Assembly: GCA_902620265.1 (NCBI GenBank)
Contig: CACNHI010000002.1
Location: 1 to 46,516 of the forward strand
DNA from: an uncultured Pelagibacteraceae bacterium
GTDB taxonomy: Bacteria; Pseudomonadota; Alphaproteobacteria; Pelagibacterales; Pelagibacteraceae
DNA: 46,516 nt
Direction of reading: 5' to 3'
Part shown: piece by piece, positions 26,100-35,325 of the stretch
How the letters are laid out: every line of letters begins with the position of its first letter
Position numbering within the stretch: the stretch's first letter is position 1
The notes under the pieces: model-generated
What the model was told of the DNA's origin: nothing
The model's input: only the letters and a program-made list of their open reading frames with translations
The model's database searches: none
Position numbers and translations under genes: made by a program

Positions 26100-26912
26100 A
26101 GGTGGATACTTGAGTATTATTTCATTCATCCATTCATTTATTTGTTTAATTCTATTCGAAGATGATGGATGTGTGCTCATGAATTCTGGAGGTTCTTTGC
26201 CTTTATTTGCTTCTTTCATTCTTTCCCAAATTTTTGTTGTTTCTCTGATATCAAAACCTGATAAGGATGAAAAAATAAGTCCTAAATAATCTGCCTCGGA
26301 CTCTTGCTTTCTATTAAATGGATTCATTAAACCTAATTGAGCTAAAAGACCAACAGTGTCCATTCCAGTCGTTCTATTTACTTGGCTTATTTTACCACCA
26401 GTTAAAATATCAGTTATTTGAAATGTAGTATTTATAAGTACGCCCCTGCTTGCTCTTTCAACAGAATGTTTTGCAACAGCATGCGCCACTTCATGACCCA
26501 TAACCGCAGCTAAACCATTTTTATTTTTGGTAATATCTAACAAGCCAGAATAAACGGCAATTTTTCCACCAGGCATGCACCATGCATTTTTAATTTTTTT
26601 ATTATCTATCAATATATATTCCCACTGAAAGTTTGACGTTGGATCTCTAAGATCTTGTTGATAAAAATATTCACTTATTGACTCTTCCATTTTTTTACCT
26701 ATCTCTTTAATCTCATTAAGGGTATTCCCAGATTTAATAAGTTTTTCTTTTTCTTTTACTTTTTCGTAAATTTGTGCGGCTTGTGCATTTAATTTAGATT
26801 CGGGAATGAGTTTTAATTGTTTTCTATCAGTAATTGGGGCTGTTGTGCATGAATTTAATAAAAAACCACCACAACCACAACCAATATACTTTATAAAATT
26901 ACGTCTGTTCAT
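26085..26912 (-). CDS. M48-family metallopeptidase, predicted Tat-exported lipoprotein
   Basis: A 275-residue zinc protease. The zinc site HEVAH is at residues 140-144 and the third ligand region ESEAD at 204-208. The leader is unusual: Arg3-Arg4 in NRRNFIK fits a twin-arginine signal, and LNSC at 19-22 is a lipobox, so the protein is probably exported folded by Tat and then lipidated at Cys22. The family (BepA/LoiP-like) performs quality control of outer-membrane proteins in the periplasm; that role is inferred. It is divergent from the DUF502 gene across about 59 nt. Confidence 0.86.
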   Translation of the reverse strand: MNRRNFIKYIGCGCGGFLLNSCTTAPITDRKQLKLIPESKLNAQAAQIYEKVKEKEKLIKSGNTLNEIKEIGKKMEESISEYFYQQDLRDPTSNFQWEYILIDNKKIKNAWCMPGGKIAVYSGLLDITKNKNGLAAVMGHEVAHAVAKHSVERASRGVLINTTFQITDILTGGKISQVNRTTGMDTVGLLAQLGLMNPFNRKQESEADYLGLIFSSLSGFDIRETTKIWERMKEANKGKEPPEFMSTHPSSSNRIKQINEWMNEIILKYPPIKIS

Positions 26913-26971
26913 TTAGAGTTAGATTTTAAAATCATTATATTATAATATCAATAGCATCATTGAAGAAGAAA

Positions 26972-27577
26972 ATGAAAAAAAAAATTTCGATATTTAATAG
27001 ACTTAGAAATTACTTTATTGCAGGTATAGTAGCAATTATACCAATTGGTATAACATTGTATTTAACAATGTTTATTATTGAAGTTTCCTCTAAATTAATA
27101 CCAAAAGAAATTAACCCTAATAATTATTTACCATTTTCAATACCAGGTTTAGAGATAATTTTATCAATAATAATTATTACATTTATTGGTGGTTTATCTG
27201 TTTCATTTATTGGAAAAAAAATTTTACAGCTTATTAATGATTTATTTAAAAAAATACCGTTTCTCAGAACAATATACTCAGCAATAAATCAGATGACAGA
27301 AAGTTTTACAAATAAAGATAAAGGAAAAAAAAGTGTGGTTTTAGTTGAATATCCACGAAAGGGAAGTTGGGCAGTTGGATTTGCAACAAAAGATAATCAA
27401 GGCGAAATTTCTAAAAAAACTAATTCTGAACTTGTAAATGTATTTGTACCAACAACGCCAAATCCTACAAGCGGTTTTCTTTTAATGTTTCCCAAAAAGG
27501 AAATTATATATTTAGATATGACATTTGAGGAAGCTTCTAAATTTATAGTTTCAGCCGGCACATCTAATACAAAGTAA
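26972..27577 (+). CDS. DUF502 family membrane protein
   Basis: About 201 residues with two or three membrane helices (~10-32 and ~50-72) and a soluble C-terminal half containing KKSVVLVEYPRKGSWAVGF and FVPTTPNPTSGFLLMFPKK, which are family hallmarks. Function is unknown; DUF502 genes often lie beside recG in alphaproteobacteria, as here. I chose ATG at 26972; an in-frame TTG at 26960 would add four residues, but GAAGAA before the ATG is a usable ribosome site. Its stop is one base from the convergent recG stop. Confidence 0.87.
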   Translation: MKKKISIFNRLRNYFIAGIVAIIPIGITLYLTMFIIEVSSKLIPKEINPNNYLPFSIPGLEIILSIIIITFIGGLSVSFIGKKILQLINDLFKKIPFLRTIYSAINQMTESFTNKDKGKKSVVLVEYPRKGSWAVGFATKDNQGEISKKTNSELVNVFVPTTPNPTSGFLLMFPKKEIIYLDMTFEEASKFIVSAGTSNTK

Positions 27578-27578
27578 T

Positions 27579-29618
27579 TTAAGTAATATCATTTAATACA
27601 TCTGCTCTATCATAAAGCTTTAACAATGAATTATATTTATTTAAATTTTTATTTTCTAACTCAATTTTTTTCACCTCTTTCTCAGCTAAAAAAAATAAAT
27701 CTTCGTTTTGAATTGGATCAGCCAATCTAAAATTTTTAATACCACTTTGTTTAAAACCTAATAAATCTCCATATCCTCTTAATTTCATGTCTTCCTCTGA
27801 AATTTTAAAACCATCATTTGTTGACTTTAAAATTTTTATTCTTTTTTTGGCGTTTTCACTTAAGTTTGTTCTAAACATTAGTATACAAAACGCTTCATTA
27901 ACACCACGTCCTACACGACCTCTTAATTGATGTAGTTGAGATAATCCAAATTTATTTGCATTTTCAATTATTATTAGATTTGCATTTGGAAAATCAATGC
28001 CTACTTCAATTACTGTGGTTGAAACAATTATATCTATTTCTCGATTTAAAAATTTTAACAAAATTTTATCCTTTTGATCTTTTTCAAGTCCACCATGAAG
28101 AAGTCCAACTCTATTTTTAAAAATTTTTTTTAAAGATTCATATCTTTTTATTGAAGACTGCTGATCTACTTTTTTGGATTCCTCTATTAATGGACAAACC
28201 CAAAAAATTTGATTTTTATTTTTTATATTTTTTTGGACAAATTTAATAATTTCATCAATATTTCTATCGTTTTTACTATATGTTTTGATCTCTTTTCTAT
28301 CTTTTGGTTTAGATTTTATAATTGAAGTATCCATATCACCATAAATAGTCATAATCATTGTTCTTGGAATTGGAGTTGCAGACATAACGAGGACATCACA
28401 ATTTCGTCCGGCTTTATCAGACAATTTCTTTCTTTGTTTTACACCAAATTTATGTTGCTCATCAATTATAATTAATCCAAGTTTTTTATATTGAACTTTA
28501 TCTTGGAAAATAGCATGTGTTCCAATAAGTAAATCAATTTTACCTTCAGATAAACTTTTTAAAATTTTTTTACGCTCTTTAGACTCGGTTTTACCAGTAA
28601 GAATTTTAATATTTATATTTGCATTAAATATTTTTACTGCTAACAAATAGTGTTGCCTAGCTAGTATTTCAGTAGGAGCCATAAAGGCAACTTGAAATTT
28701 ACTATAGATTACATTTAATGATGAAATTAATGAAACTATAGTTTTTCCACTACCTACATCACCTTGCAGAAGTCTAAACATTTTTCTTTCAGATTTTAAA
28801 TCATAATTTATTTGATTAATTGCATTTAGTTGGCCATTTGTTAGTTTGAAATTAATTTTTTTAAGAACTGAATTTATAGGCATATTATCAAATACTTTTT
28901 TTGTTTTTTTTATTCTTTTAATTTTTGATCTTATTCTAGAGCTTATTAAAAAATGTGATAGAATTTCATCAAAAATTAATCTATTTAAAAAATCACCTTT
29001 TTTTTTATAATTTTTTGAATCATGAAGTTGTAATATAGAATCTTTCCACGTAATATTATTAAATCTTTTCAATATATCTTTGCTCAACCATTCATCTAGA
29101 TCTGGTAAATTTTTCAAAACACTGTTAATTAATTTTTGATATTTCTTTTCATTTAAGCCTTCTGTTAAACTGTATTTAGGTTGAATTTTTCTTATAGAAT
29201 TTTCGTCTGTTGATATATGCGTTGGATTAACAATTTGATATTTTTTATTAAAAAAATTTATTTTACCACTTATAATAATCTCGCGATTCAACGGAAGAAT
29301 TTTCCTAATATAACCTTCATAACTGTTAAAAAAAACACAGTCTATTGTTCCGGTATCATCTTCGCATATTACTTTATTAGGTAAATTTCTTATTCTAGGA
29401 AAATTATATTTTTTAACTAAAACCTTCAAAGTATGTACTTTTCCAATTTCTAGTTCATTAACTTTGAAGATATTACTTCTATCAATAAAATCCCTGGGTA
29501 AATTCCAAAGAAGGTCAAATATAGTATTAATATTCTTTTTTTTTAATAAACTAGCTGTTTTTGTTCCTATGCCACTTATGTTATTTATATTTGAGAGCAA
29601 GTATTCTATACCATTCAT
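27579..29618 (-). CDS. recG: ATP-dependent DNA helicase RecG
   Basis: A 679-residue branch-migration helicase that regresses stalled forks. An N-terminal wedge/OB domain occupies residues ~1-230. Helicase motifs follow: GDVGSGKTIV (Walker A) near 287, FMAPTEILARQH, IIDEQHKFGVKQR (DEQH), VMSATPIPRT, LLHGGLEKDQK, and QLRGRVGRG near 595; the end includes RGYGDLLGFKQSG. Length matches the family. It is divergent from sdhE, with only 17 nt between the two start codons. Confidence 0.95.
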   Translation of the reverse strand: MNGIEYLLSNINNISGIGTKTASLLKKKNINTIFDLLWNLPRDFIDRSNIFKVNELEIGKVHTLKVLVKKYNFPRIRNLPNKVICEDDTGTIDCVFFNSYEGYIRKILPLNREIIISGKINFFNKKYQIVNPTHISTDENSIRKIQPKYSLTEGLNEKKYQKLINSVLKNLPDLDEWLSKDILKRFNNITWKDSILQLHDSKNYKKKGDFLNRLIFDEILSHFLISSRIRSKIKRIKKTKKVFDNMPINSVLKKINFKLTNGQLNAINQINYDLKSERKMFRLLQGDVGSGKTIVSLISSLNVIYSKFQVAFMAPTEILARQHYLLAVKIFNANINIKILTGKTESKERKKILKSLSEGKIDLLIGTHAIFQDKVQYKKLGLIIIDEQHKFGVKQRKKLSDKAGRNCDVLVMSATPIPRTMIMTIYGDMDTSIIKSKPKDRKEIKTYSKNDRNIDEIIKFVQKNIKNKNQIFWVCPLIEESKKVDQQSSIKRYESLKKIFKNRVGLLHGGLEKDQKDKILLKFLNREIDIIVSTTVIEVGIDFPNANLIIIENANKFGLSQLHQLRGRVGRGVNEAFCILMFRTNLSENAKKRIKILKSTNDGFKISEEDMKLRGYGDLLGFKQSGIKNFRLADPIQNEDLFFLAEKEVKKIELENKNLNKYNSLLKLYDRADVLNDIT

Positions 29619-29635
29619 AGTTTATTTATATAACC

Positions 29636-29890
29636 ATGTCTCAAAATAAAGAAGATATTAAAAATAAGATTATATATAGAAGCTCATACAGAGGAACTAA
29701 AGAAATGGATATATTAATGACTAACTTTGTAAAATCTATAATTAATGAATTAGACTATAATCAACTAATTCAACTAGATAAATTTATTAATTTAGATGAT
29801 GAAATTTTAAAATCTTTAAAAAATAAAGAACTAAAACATAAAATCGATGAAGACTTAATAAATATATTGCAGAAATTCGAAAAATTTTGA
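29636..29890 (+). CDS. sdhE: Succinate dehydrogenase assembly factor SdhE
   Basis: An 84-residue helical protein of the SdhE/Sdh5 family. The RxxYRGTKEMD stretch (residues ~17-27) is the flavinylation signature, with the RG pair. It helps attach FAD covalently to the SdhA subunit of complex II. recG-sdhE neighbours are common in alphaproteobacteria. The gene ends 3 nt before the 3' end of the convergent tRNA-Ser. Confidence 0.88.
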   Translation: MSQNKEDIKNKIIYRSSYRGTKEMDILMTNFVKSIINELDYNQLIQLDKFINLDDEILKSLKNKELKHKIDEDLINILQKFEKF

Positions 29891-29893
29891 TAC

Positions 29894-29983
29894 TGGCGGA
29901 GAGACTGGGATTCGAACCCAGGAAAGAGTTGCCCCTTTGCCGGTTTTCAAGACCGGTGCTTTCAACCGCTCAGCCATCTCTCC
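29894..29983 (-). tRNA. tRNA-Ser (anticodon TGA)
   Basis: Minus-strand cloverleaf with acceptor stem GGAGAGA/TCTCTCC, anticodon stem CCGGT/ACCGG around a loop with TGA, a long class II variable arm (about 15-20 nt), T arm CTGGG-TTCGAAT-CCCAG, discriminator G and encoded CCA at the 29894 end. It is 90 nt long, as expected for a serine tRNA. serS is present at 13085-14344. Confidence 0.97.
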
Positions 29984-30048
29984 TAAAAAGTCTTTTACGA
30001 TTATTAGTATATATTTCAAGAATAAAATAGTTTAATTCATTAAATATT

Positions 30049-30933
30049 GTGCCAAAAAATAATAATTTTAATAAAGGTATTTTTCTAACAGCTACAGGTT
30101 CAATTTGGTGGGGTCTTATTGGTGTTATTTATTTTAAATATATAGCTTTTGCTGGCCATATAGAGGTTGTAATTCATCGAAGTTTATGGACAACTGTAAT
30201 GCTTGTTATTACATCTATTTTATTTTCGAAAATTAATAATATAAAAAAAGTTTTAAGAAATAAAAAAAATTTAATAATACTTTTTTTTTCTGGAATTTTA
30301 ATTTTTACAAATTGGGCCGTTTGGATTTATGCAGTCTCAACAGATCGTGTAATAGATGCAAGTTTTGGATATTTTATTATGCCAATCATAAGTATTTTTC
30401 TTGGATATTTTTTTTTTCAAGAAATTTTAACTTTTAAGAGTAAAATTTCTATATCAATTGTAATTTTTTCAATTTTATATTTATTATTCTCAAATTTTAA
30501 TTCGATACCATGGGTTGGTCTAATTGTTGCTTTAAGTTGGAGCTTTTATAATCTTCTAAGAAAAAAAATAAACGTTGAGACCGATATTGGACTTCTAATA
30601 GAAAGTTTATATATTTTACCAATTATACTAATTTCCTTTTATTTTCTAGTTCAGAATAATGTTAACGATTTTAATTTAGAAAATCCAAAACTTATGTTTA
30701 TTTTTATGCTTGCTGGGCCTATGACTGTAATACCATTGTATTTATACGTTAGAGGTGTTGAACTTTGTGGGTTAGGTCCTACAGGTATGATTTTTTATAT
30801 TACACCTACTTTACAATTTATTCTTGGATATTTTCTATATAATGAGCCATTAAATAATGAAAAGTTAATTAGTTTTATTTTAATTTGGATTGCTGTATTT
30901 ATCTATTTAAAGGATCTTTATGAGAACAAATAA
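30049..30933 (+). CDS. rarD: EamA/RarD-family drug/metabolite transporter
   Basis: A 294-residue inner-membrane protein with about ten helices, arranged as two EamA halves. The N-terminal GSIWWGLIGVIYFKY, HRSLWTTVML, FTNWAVWIYAV and SFGYFIMPII are typical of the RarD branch, as is RGVELCGLGPTGMIFYI in the second half. The transported substrate is not known. The start is GTG at 30049, 65 nt downstream of tRNA-Ser on the opposite strand, and it begins the second long plus-strand operon; its end overlaps mltB by 14 nt. Confidence 0.86.
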   Translation: MPKNNNFNKGIFLTATGSIWWGLIGVIYFKYIAFAGHIEVVIHRSLWTTVMLVITSILFSKINNIKKVLRNKKNLIILFFSGILIFTNWAVWIYAVSTDRVIDASFGYFIMPIISIFLGYFFFQEILTFKSKISISIVIFSILYLLFSNFNSIPWVGLIVALSWSFYNLLRKKINVETDIGLLIESLYILPIILISFYFLVQNNVNDFNLENPKLMFIFMLAGPMTVIPLYLYVRGVELCGLGPTGMIFYITPTLQFILGYFLYNEPLNNEKLISFILIWIAVFIYLKDLYENK

Positions 30934-31912
30934 AATAATTTTGTATGTATTTATTTATTTAATTTTGAGTATTAAAGCATCTTACGCTTCATCTTTTAAT
31001 CAATGGAAGTCAGATTTCAAAATATTAGCATTATCCAAAGGAATTTCTGAAGACACTATAGATAAAGTTATGAATGACGCAAAATTTCTTCCAAAGGTAA
31101 TAGAATATGATCGTTACCAACCTGAATTTTATGAAGATACAAAAACATACATTACGAAAAGAACATCGAAAAAAAAAGTAAAATCTGGTTTAAATTATTA
31201 TAAAAAAAATACAAAAATAATTAACGTTATAGATAAAAATTTTGAAATAGAAAAAGAACTTTTGTTAGCTTTAATGGGTATAGAAACAAATTTTGGAAAC
31301 TACCTGGGTAAAATGGATATAATTTCATCTTTATCCACTTTAAGTTTTGACAAAAGAAGAAGTGAATTTTTTACAAAAGAATTATTGACTGTTTTAAAAT
31401 TAATTGACAAAGGTATTGTAGATAAAGAAATTTTATATGGATCTTGGGCAGGCGCTTTTGGAAATTTTCAATTTATGCCTTCGACAATTGAAAAATATGC
31501 TATTGATTACAACCAAAATAACCTAATCGAACTTAAAGAAAATTCAGATTCATTCGCATCAGCTGCTAATTATTTGAATAAAATGGGATGGAAAAAAAAT
31601 GCACCATGTTTTAAAAAAATATCACTTAAATCAAATGTACCACAGAAAATCTTGAACACATCTGCAAAAAAAATAAAATTTAAAAAAAAATTAAAATATT
31701 ATAAAAAATATATAAACGAAAAACTTACTTATGACGAAAATGTTAAAGTGGCTATTATCACACCTGATGCTGAAATTGTTGATAATGCTAAAATTAATGA
31801 ACCCGCATACATTGTATTTCAAAATTACGAATTAATACTTAAATGGAATAGATCTTTAAGATTTGGTCTTGCTGTATGTACTTTAAAGAATAAATTTAAA
31901 AATGAACTATAA
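30920..31912 (+). CDS. mltB: Lytic murein transglycosylase, MltB family
   Basis: A 330-residue periplasmic enzyme that cleaves glycan strands of peptidoglycan. It has a signal peptide (residues 1-23, ending SYA), the catalytic Glu122 in LMGIETNFGNYLG, and GSWAGAFGNFQFMPST near 180, the SLT_2 signature. No lipobox is present, so it is likely soluble. It begins a cell-wall group with the RlpA-like lipoprotein and carboxypeptidase that follow; overlaps are 14 nt upstream and 11 nt downstream. Confidence 0.9.
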   Translation: MRTNKIILYVFIYLILSIKASYASSFNQWKSDFKILALSKGISEDTIDKVMNDAKFLPKVIEYDRYQPEFYEDTKTYITKRTSKKKVKSGLNYYKKNTKIINVIDKNFEIEKELLLALMGIETNFGNYLGKMDIISSLSTLSFDKRRSEFFTKELLTVLKLIDKGIVDKEILYGSWAGAFGNFQFMPSTIEKYAIDYNQNNLIELKENSDSFASAANYLNKMGWKKNAPCFKKISLKSNVPQKILNTSAKKIKFKKKLKYYKKYINEKLTYDENVKVAIITPDAEIVDNAKINEPAYIVFQNYELILKWNRSLRFGLAVCTLKNKFKNEL

Positions 31913-32654
31913 AATAATTATTATCATATTATTTTTATTAAGCTCTTGTACTAATAATATTGCAATTCAAAATCATGAAAATCAAATAATTAAACCTAAA
32001 TTTGTGAATTCGGGTTTTACATTAATTTACGATGAAAAATTATTTACAAATAAAATAATAAATAAAAAAATGAATGATAGGGATTTAATTATATTCCAAA
32101 AAAATTTAAAAAAGGGGGCATCTGTTAAATTGATTAATCCAATTAATAATAAAAGTCTATTAGCCTATGTTGGAAAAAAAACAATTTATCCAAGTTTCAA
32201 TAATTCTGTAGTTTCAAAAAGAATAGCCTTCGAGTTAGAGCTTAATAATGATGAGCCATATATAATAATTGAGGAGATAGTTGATAACAGTGCATTCTTC
32301 GTAAAAAAATCAAAAACTTATGAAGAGGAAAAAGAAGTAGCTAATAAGGCCCCAGTAGAAAAAATACTTGTTAATGATCTTAATAAGACATTAGAAAAAA
32401 TTAATATTAAAAAAGTAAAGAAATTTAATTATTCAATAAAAATAGCTGATTTTTACTTTGAAGATTCAGCTAAAACTATGAAAAAAAAAATTTTAAATGA
32501 GTCAACAATTAAAAACGTTGATATAATAGAAAAAACAAAAAATAAATATAGAGTGATTATAGGCCCTTATATGGATTTGAAGTCTCTTCAAAAAGATTAT
32601 AATAAACTTGAAAAATTAGATTTTGAAAATATACAAATTATCAAAAATGTTTAA
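31902..32654 (+). CDS. RlpA-like lipoprotein: degenerate barrel domain plus SPOR domain
   Basis: A 250-residue lipoprotein (signal 1-16, lipobox LSSC with Cys16). Residues ~33-135 occupy the place of the double-psi beta-barrel of RlpA, but the NDRGP-type active-site stretch of septal lytic transglycosylases is not present. The C-terminal ~75 residues fit a SPOR peptidoglycan-binding repeat (NYSIKIADFYFEDSA ... YRVIIGPYMDLKSLQKDY). In alphaproteobacteria rlpA commonly lies between mltB and a D-Ala carboxypeptidase, as here, so this is probably a diverged RlpA without enzymatic activity. The fold assignment for the barrel is inferred from position and weak similarity. Confidence 0.68.
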   Translation: MNYKIIIIILFLLSSCTNNIAIQNHENQIIKPKFVNSGFTLIYDEKLFTNKIINKKMNDRDLIIFQKNLKKGASVKLINPINNKSLLAYVGKKTIYPSFNNSVVSKRIAFELELNNDEPYIIIEEIVDNSAFFVKKSKTYEEEKEVANKAPVEKILVNDLNKTLEKINIKKVKKFNYSIKIADFYFEDSAKTMKKKILNESTIKNVDIIEKTKNKYRVIIGPYMDLKSLQKDYNKLEKLDFENIQIIKNV

Positions 32655-33792
32655 AAAACTAGCTTATTTTATTATACTTCTGTTTGTACCATTTAAAATC
32701 TATGCTTTTGATATAAAGGCTCCGTCCGTAATATTGCAAGATTTCCTGTCTGGCGAAATTCTGTATGAGAAAGATGCTGATAGAGAAATATACCCGGCGT
32801 CAATGACGAAAATAATGACCACTATAATTGCCTTTGAAATGTTACAACGGGGTGAAATAAATTTAGATGATAAATTTTTAGTTTCAGAGAAGGCATGGAA
32901 ATTATCAACCGCAGGGTATTCTTCCATGTTCATAATGGTAGGTGACGAAGTCTCAGTTGAAAATTTATTAAGGGGAATTATTGTTGCTTCAGGTAATGAT
33001 GCTTGCATAACTTTGGCTGAAGGCATAGCTGGTTCTGAAGAAGAATTTGCAATAATTATGACTGCTAAAGCAAAAGAAATTGGAATGGAAAATACTAACT
33101 TTTCTAATTCATCTGGTATAAATGATCCAGATAATTTTTCGACATTAAAAGATATATTAATAATGTCGAATTATCTTATTAAGAATTTCCCAGATTATTA
33201 TAGGTATTTTAGTGAATTAGAATTTACATGGGATAGAACGGGTGGAGATCCCATAAGTCAAGGAAATCGAAATCCTTTGCTTTATAAAAACATTGGAGCT
33301 GACGGGATTAAAACTGGATACCTTGCTGTAGAAAAATATTCATTGGCATCATCTGTTGAAAGAAATGGTAGAAGACTTGTAGCAGTAGCCAGTGGCTTCA
33401 AAACAAAAAAAGATAGATCTAAAGAGTCAATGAAATTGCATATGTGGGGGTTTACAAATTTTGATACAATTAAAATATCTCAAAATAAAGAGAGTATTGC
33501 TGAATTTGACGTCTGGTTAGGTAAAAAAAATAAAGTAGCTGGTTACGTTAAAGAAAATGTTTATAAAACAATTAAAAAGGGCAGAAAAAAAGACCTTAAG
33601 GTAAATATTGAATATCAAGGTCCAATCAAAGCTCCAATTGTCAAAGATCAAGAATTAGGGATGTTAAAAATCTATTTTAAAGATGATTTAATTAGCCAAC
33701 ATAAAATTTATGCGAGCAGCAATGTAAAGAAGGTTAATTTATTTTCCAGATTAGCAAAATCATTGAATTATTTGATATGGGGCGATGTATAA
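32647..33792 (+). CDS. dacA: D-alanyl-D-alanine carboxypeptidase (penicillin-binding protein 5/6 type)
   Basis: A 381-residue periplasmic serine peptidase that trims the terminal D-Ala of stem peptides. The three penicillin-binding motifs are SMTK (Ser52), SGN (115-117) and KTG (222-224). I chose ATG at 32647, which gives a clean signal peptide (MFKKL then a hydrophobic core ending IYA); a TTG at 32623 would place a charged 8-residue extension before it. The C-terminal PBP5_C-like domain follows from ~285. The start overlaps the RlpA-like gene by 8 nt and the end overlaps tmk by 8 nt. Confidence 0.92.
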   Translation: MFKKLAYFIILLFVPFKIYAFDIKAPSVILQDFLSGEILYEKDADREIYPASMTKIMTTIIAFEMLQRGEINLDDKFLVSEKAWKLSTAGYSSMFIMVGDEVSVENLLRGIIVASGNDACITLAEGIAGSEEEFAIIMTAKAKEIGMENTNFSNSSGINDPDNFSTLKDILIMSNYLIKNFPDYYRYFSELEFTWDRTGGDPISQGNRNPLLYKNIGADGIKTGYLAVEKYSLASSVERNGRRLVAVASGFKTKKDRSKESMKLHMWGFTNFDTIKISQNKESIAEFDVWLGKKNKVAGYVKENVYKTIKKGRKKDLKVNIEYQGPIKAPIVKDQELGMLKIYFKDDLISQHKIYASSNVKKVNLFSRLAKSLNYLIWGDV

Positions 33793-34405
33793 TAAACCCA
33801 TTATAGTATTTGAGGGTATAGAAGGTTCAGGTAAAACAACACATCTTAAGAACATTACAAGCTATCTAAAACAAAGAAAAGTTAAATATGTTTCATTAAG
33901 AGAACCTGGTGGCAGTAAAAATTCTGAATTAATTAGGAAAATTATTTTAAATAAAAAATCAGACCTTCATATATTTAGTGATTTATTACTGTATTTAGCA
34001 GCGAGAAATGAAAATATTAACAAAATAATAAAAAAAAATTATAAAAAAAAAATAATACTAATCGATAGATTTGTTGACTCAACCATTGCATACCAGCACT
34101 ATGGTATGGGTATTAATTTAAATCTTATAAATTCAATTAATAAATATTTAATTAAAGATATAAATATTGATTTTACTTTTTTAAATACTGTAGATCTTAA
34201 AAGATTGAAAATGAGACTTAAAAAAAGAAGAAATTTGAATAAGTATGATAAATTCAAAGTTTCTTTTTATAAAAAAGTGCAAAAAGGTTTTATAAAATTA
34301 TCAAAAAAGAAAAAAAACTATACAATTATCGACTCTAACAAAGATATAAATCTAAATAAAAAAATAATTTTAAATAAAATAAATAAATTAATTTTTAAAC
34401 GATGA
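33785..34405 (+). CDS. tmk: Thymidylate kinase
   Basis: A 206-residue dTMP kinase. P-loop FEGIEGSGKTTH at residues 8-19, then LREPGGSKNSELIR, LLYLAARNENI and IDRFVDSTIAYQHYG, which together bind dTMP and ATP. The C-terminus is Lys-rich. It makes dTDP for DNA synthesis. The stop overlaps holB by 4 nt; tmk-holB coupling is widespread in bacteria. Confidence 0.94.
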   Translation: MYNKPIIVFEGIEGSGKTTHLKNITSYLKQRKVKYVSLREPGGSKNSELIRKIILNKKSDLHIFSDLLLYLAARNENINKIIKKNYKKKIILIDRFVDSTIAYQHYGMGINLNLINSINKYLIKDINIDFTFLNTVDLKRLKMRLKKRRNLNKYDKFKVSFYKKVQKGFIKLSKKKKNYTIIDSNKDINLNKKIILNKINKLIFKR

Positions 34406-35325
34406 ATGTAGACTTTAATAAAAAAATTTATGGATACAATGATTTGTTAAATTTTTTTATAAAATTAGATAAAGAAGAAAGAATACCTAATAAATTTATA
34501 TTATCTGGAAATAAAGGTATCGGTAAATCTACTTTTGCATATCATTTAATAAATTACATACTTTCAAAAAATGAAAAAGATAAATACGATACAATAAATT
34601 ATAAAATAAATGATGAGAACAGATCATATAAATTAATTAAGGATCTCACACACCCAAATTTTTTTTTAATTGATGCTGATGAAGGAAAAGAACAAATTAG
34701 TATTGATAAAATTAGAAAATCTTTTGACTTCATAAATAAATCATCAATGAATAATGACTTTAGAATTGTACTCATAGATAACGCAGAATATTTAAACCAA
34801 AGTTCAGGAAATGCCTTACTTAAAATAATTGAAGAACCAAATGAAAAATTAATATTTATATTAGTACATGATATTTCTTATAAGTTGTTAGATACAATAA
34901 AATCCAGATGTATTATTTTCAAAAAGGTGTTTTCATGTGAAGAAAAAATTTCAATCTTTGAAAAAGTCGTGAATCAAAATTTTAGCGATATTTTCGAAAA
35001 TAATTTTCTATCTAAATTTATGAGTGTTGGTGAATTAATATATTTAAAGCAATTTTCTGAGGAATATAAACTTAAAGAAAAAATTGATAATAAAAATATA
35101 TTAAATATATATCTGATGAATAAATATAACAAAAATAACAAAAGAATACAAAAAATAATGTTAAAGCTAATGCAAATATATTTATATCAAATAAATATGA
35201 ACTCTTTTAATGAAAAAAACTATATATGGTATAATTCATTTTTTAAAAAAATTACTGAAGCTAATATATACAACTTAGATATTGGAAATCTTTATTTTGA
35301 ATTTCAAAAAAAAATGAATGAGTAA
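34402..35325 (+). CDS. holB: DNA polymerase III delta' subunit
   Basis: A 307-residue AAA+ protein of the clamp loader. The P-loop-like GNKGIGKSTFAYHL is near residue 35, HPNFFLIDAD near 86, and RIVLIDNAEYLNQSSGNALLKIIEEP near 120-145 is the delta' hallmark. The zinc-binding cysteines of E. coli delta' are absent. The protein is highly diverged and Asn/Lys-rich towards the C-terminus. Overlaps: 4 nt with tmk and 8 nt with metG. Confidence 0.9.
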   Translation: MNVDFNKKIYGYNDLLNFFIKLDKEERIPNKFILSGNKGIGKSTFAYHLINYILSKNEKDKYDTINYKINDENRSYKLIKDLTHPNFFLIDADEGKEQISIDKIRKSFDFINKSSMNNDFRIVLIDNAEYLNQSSGNALLKIIEEPNEKLIFILVHDISYKLLDTIKSRCIIFKKVFSCEEKISIFEKVVNQNFSDIFENNFLSKFMSVGELIYLKQFSEEYKLKEKIDNKNILNIYLMNKYNKNNKRIQKIMLKLMQIYLYQINMNSFNEKNYIWYNSFFKKITEANIYNLDIGNLYFEFQKKMNE

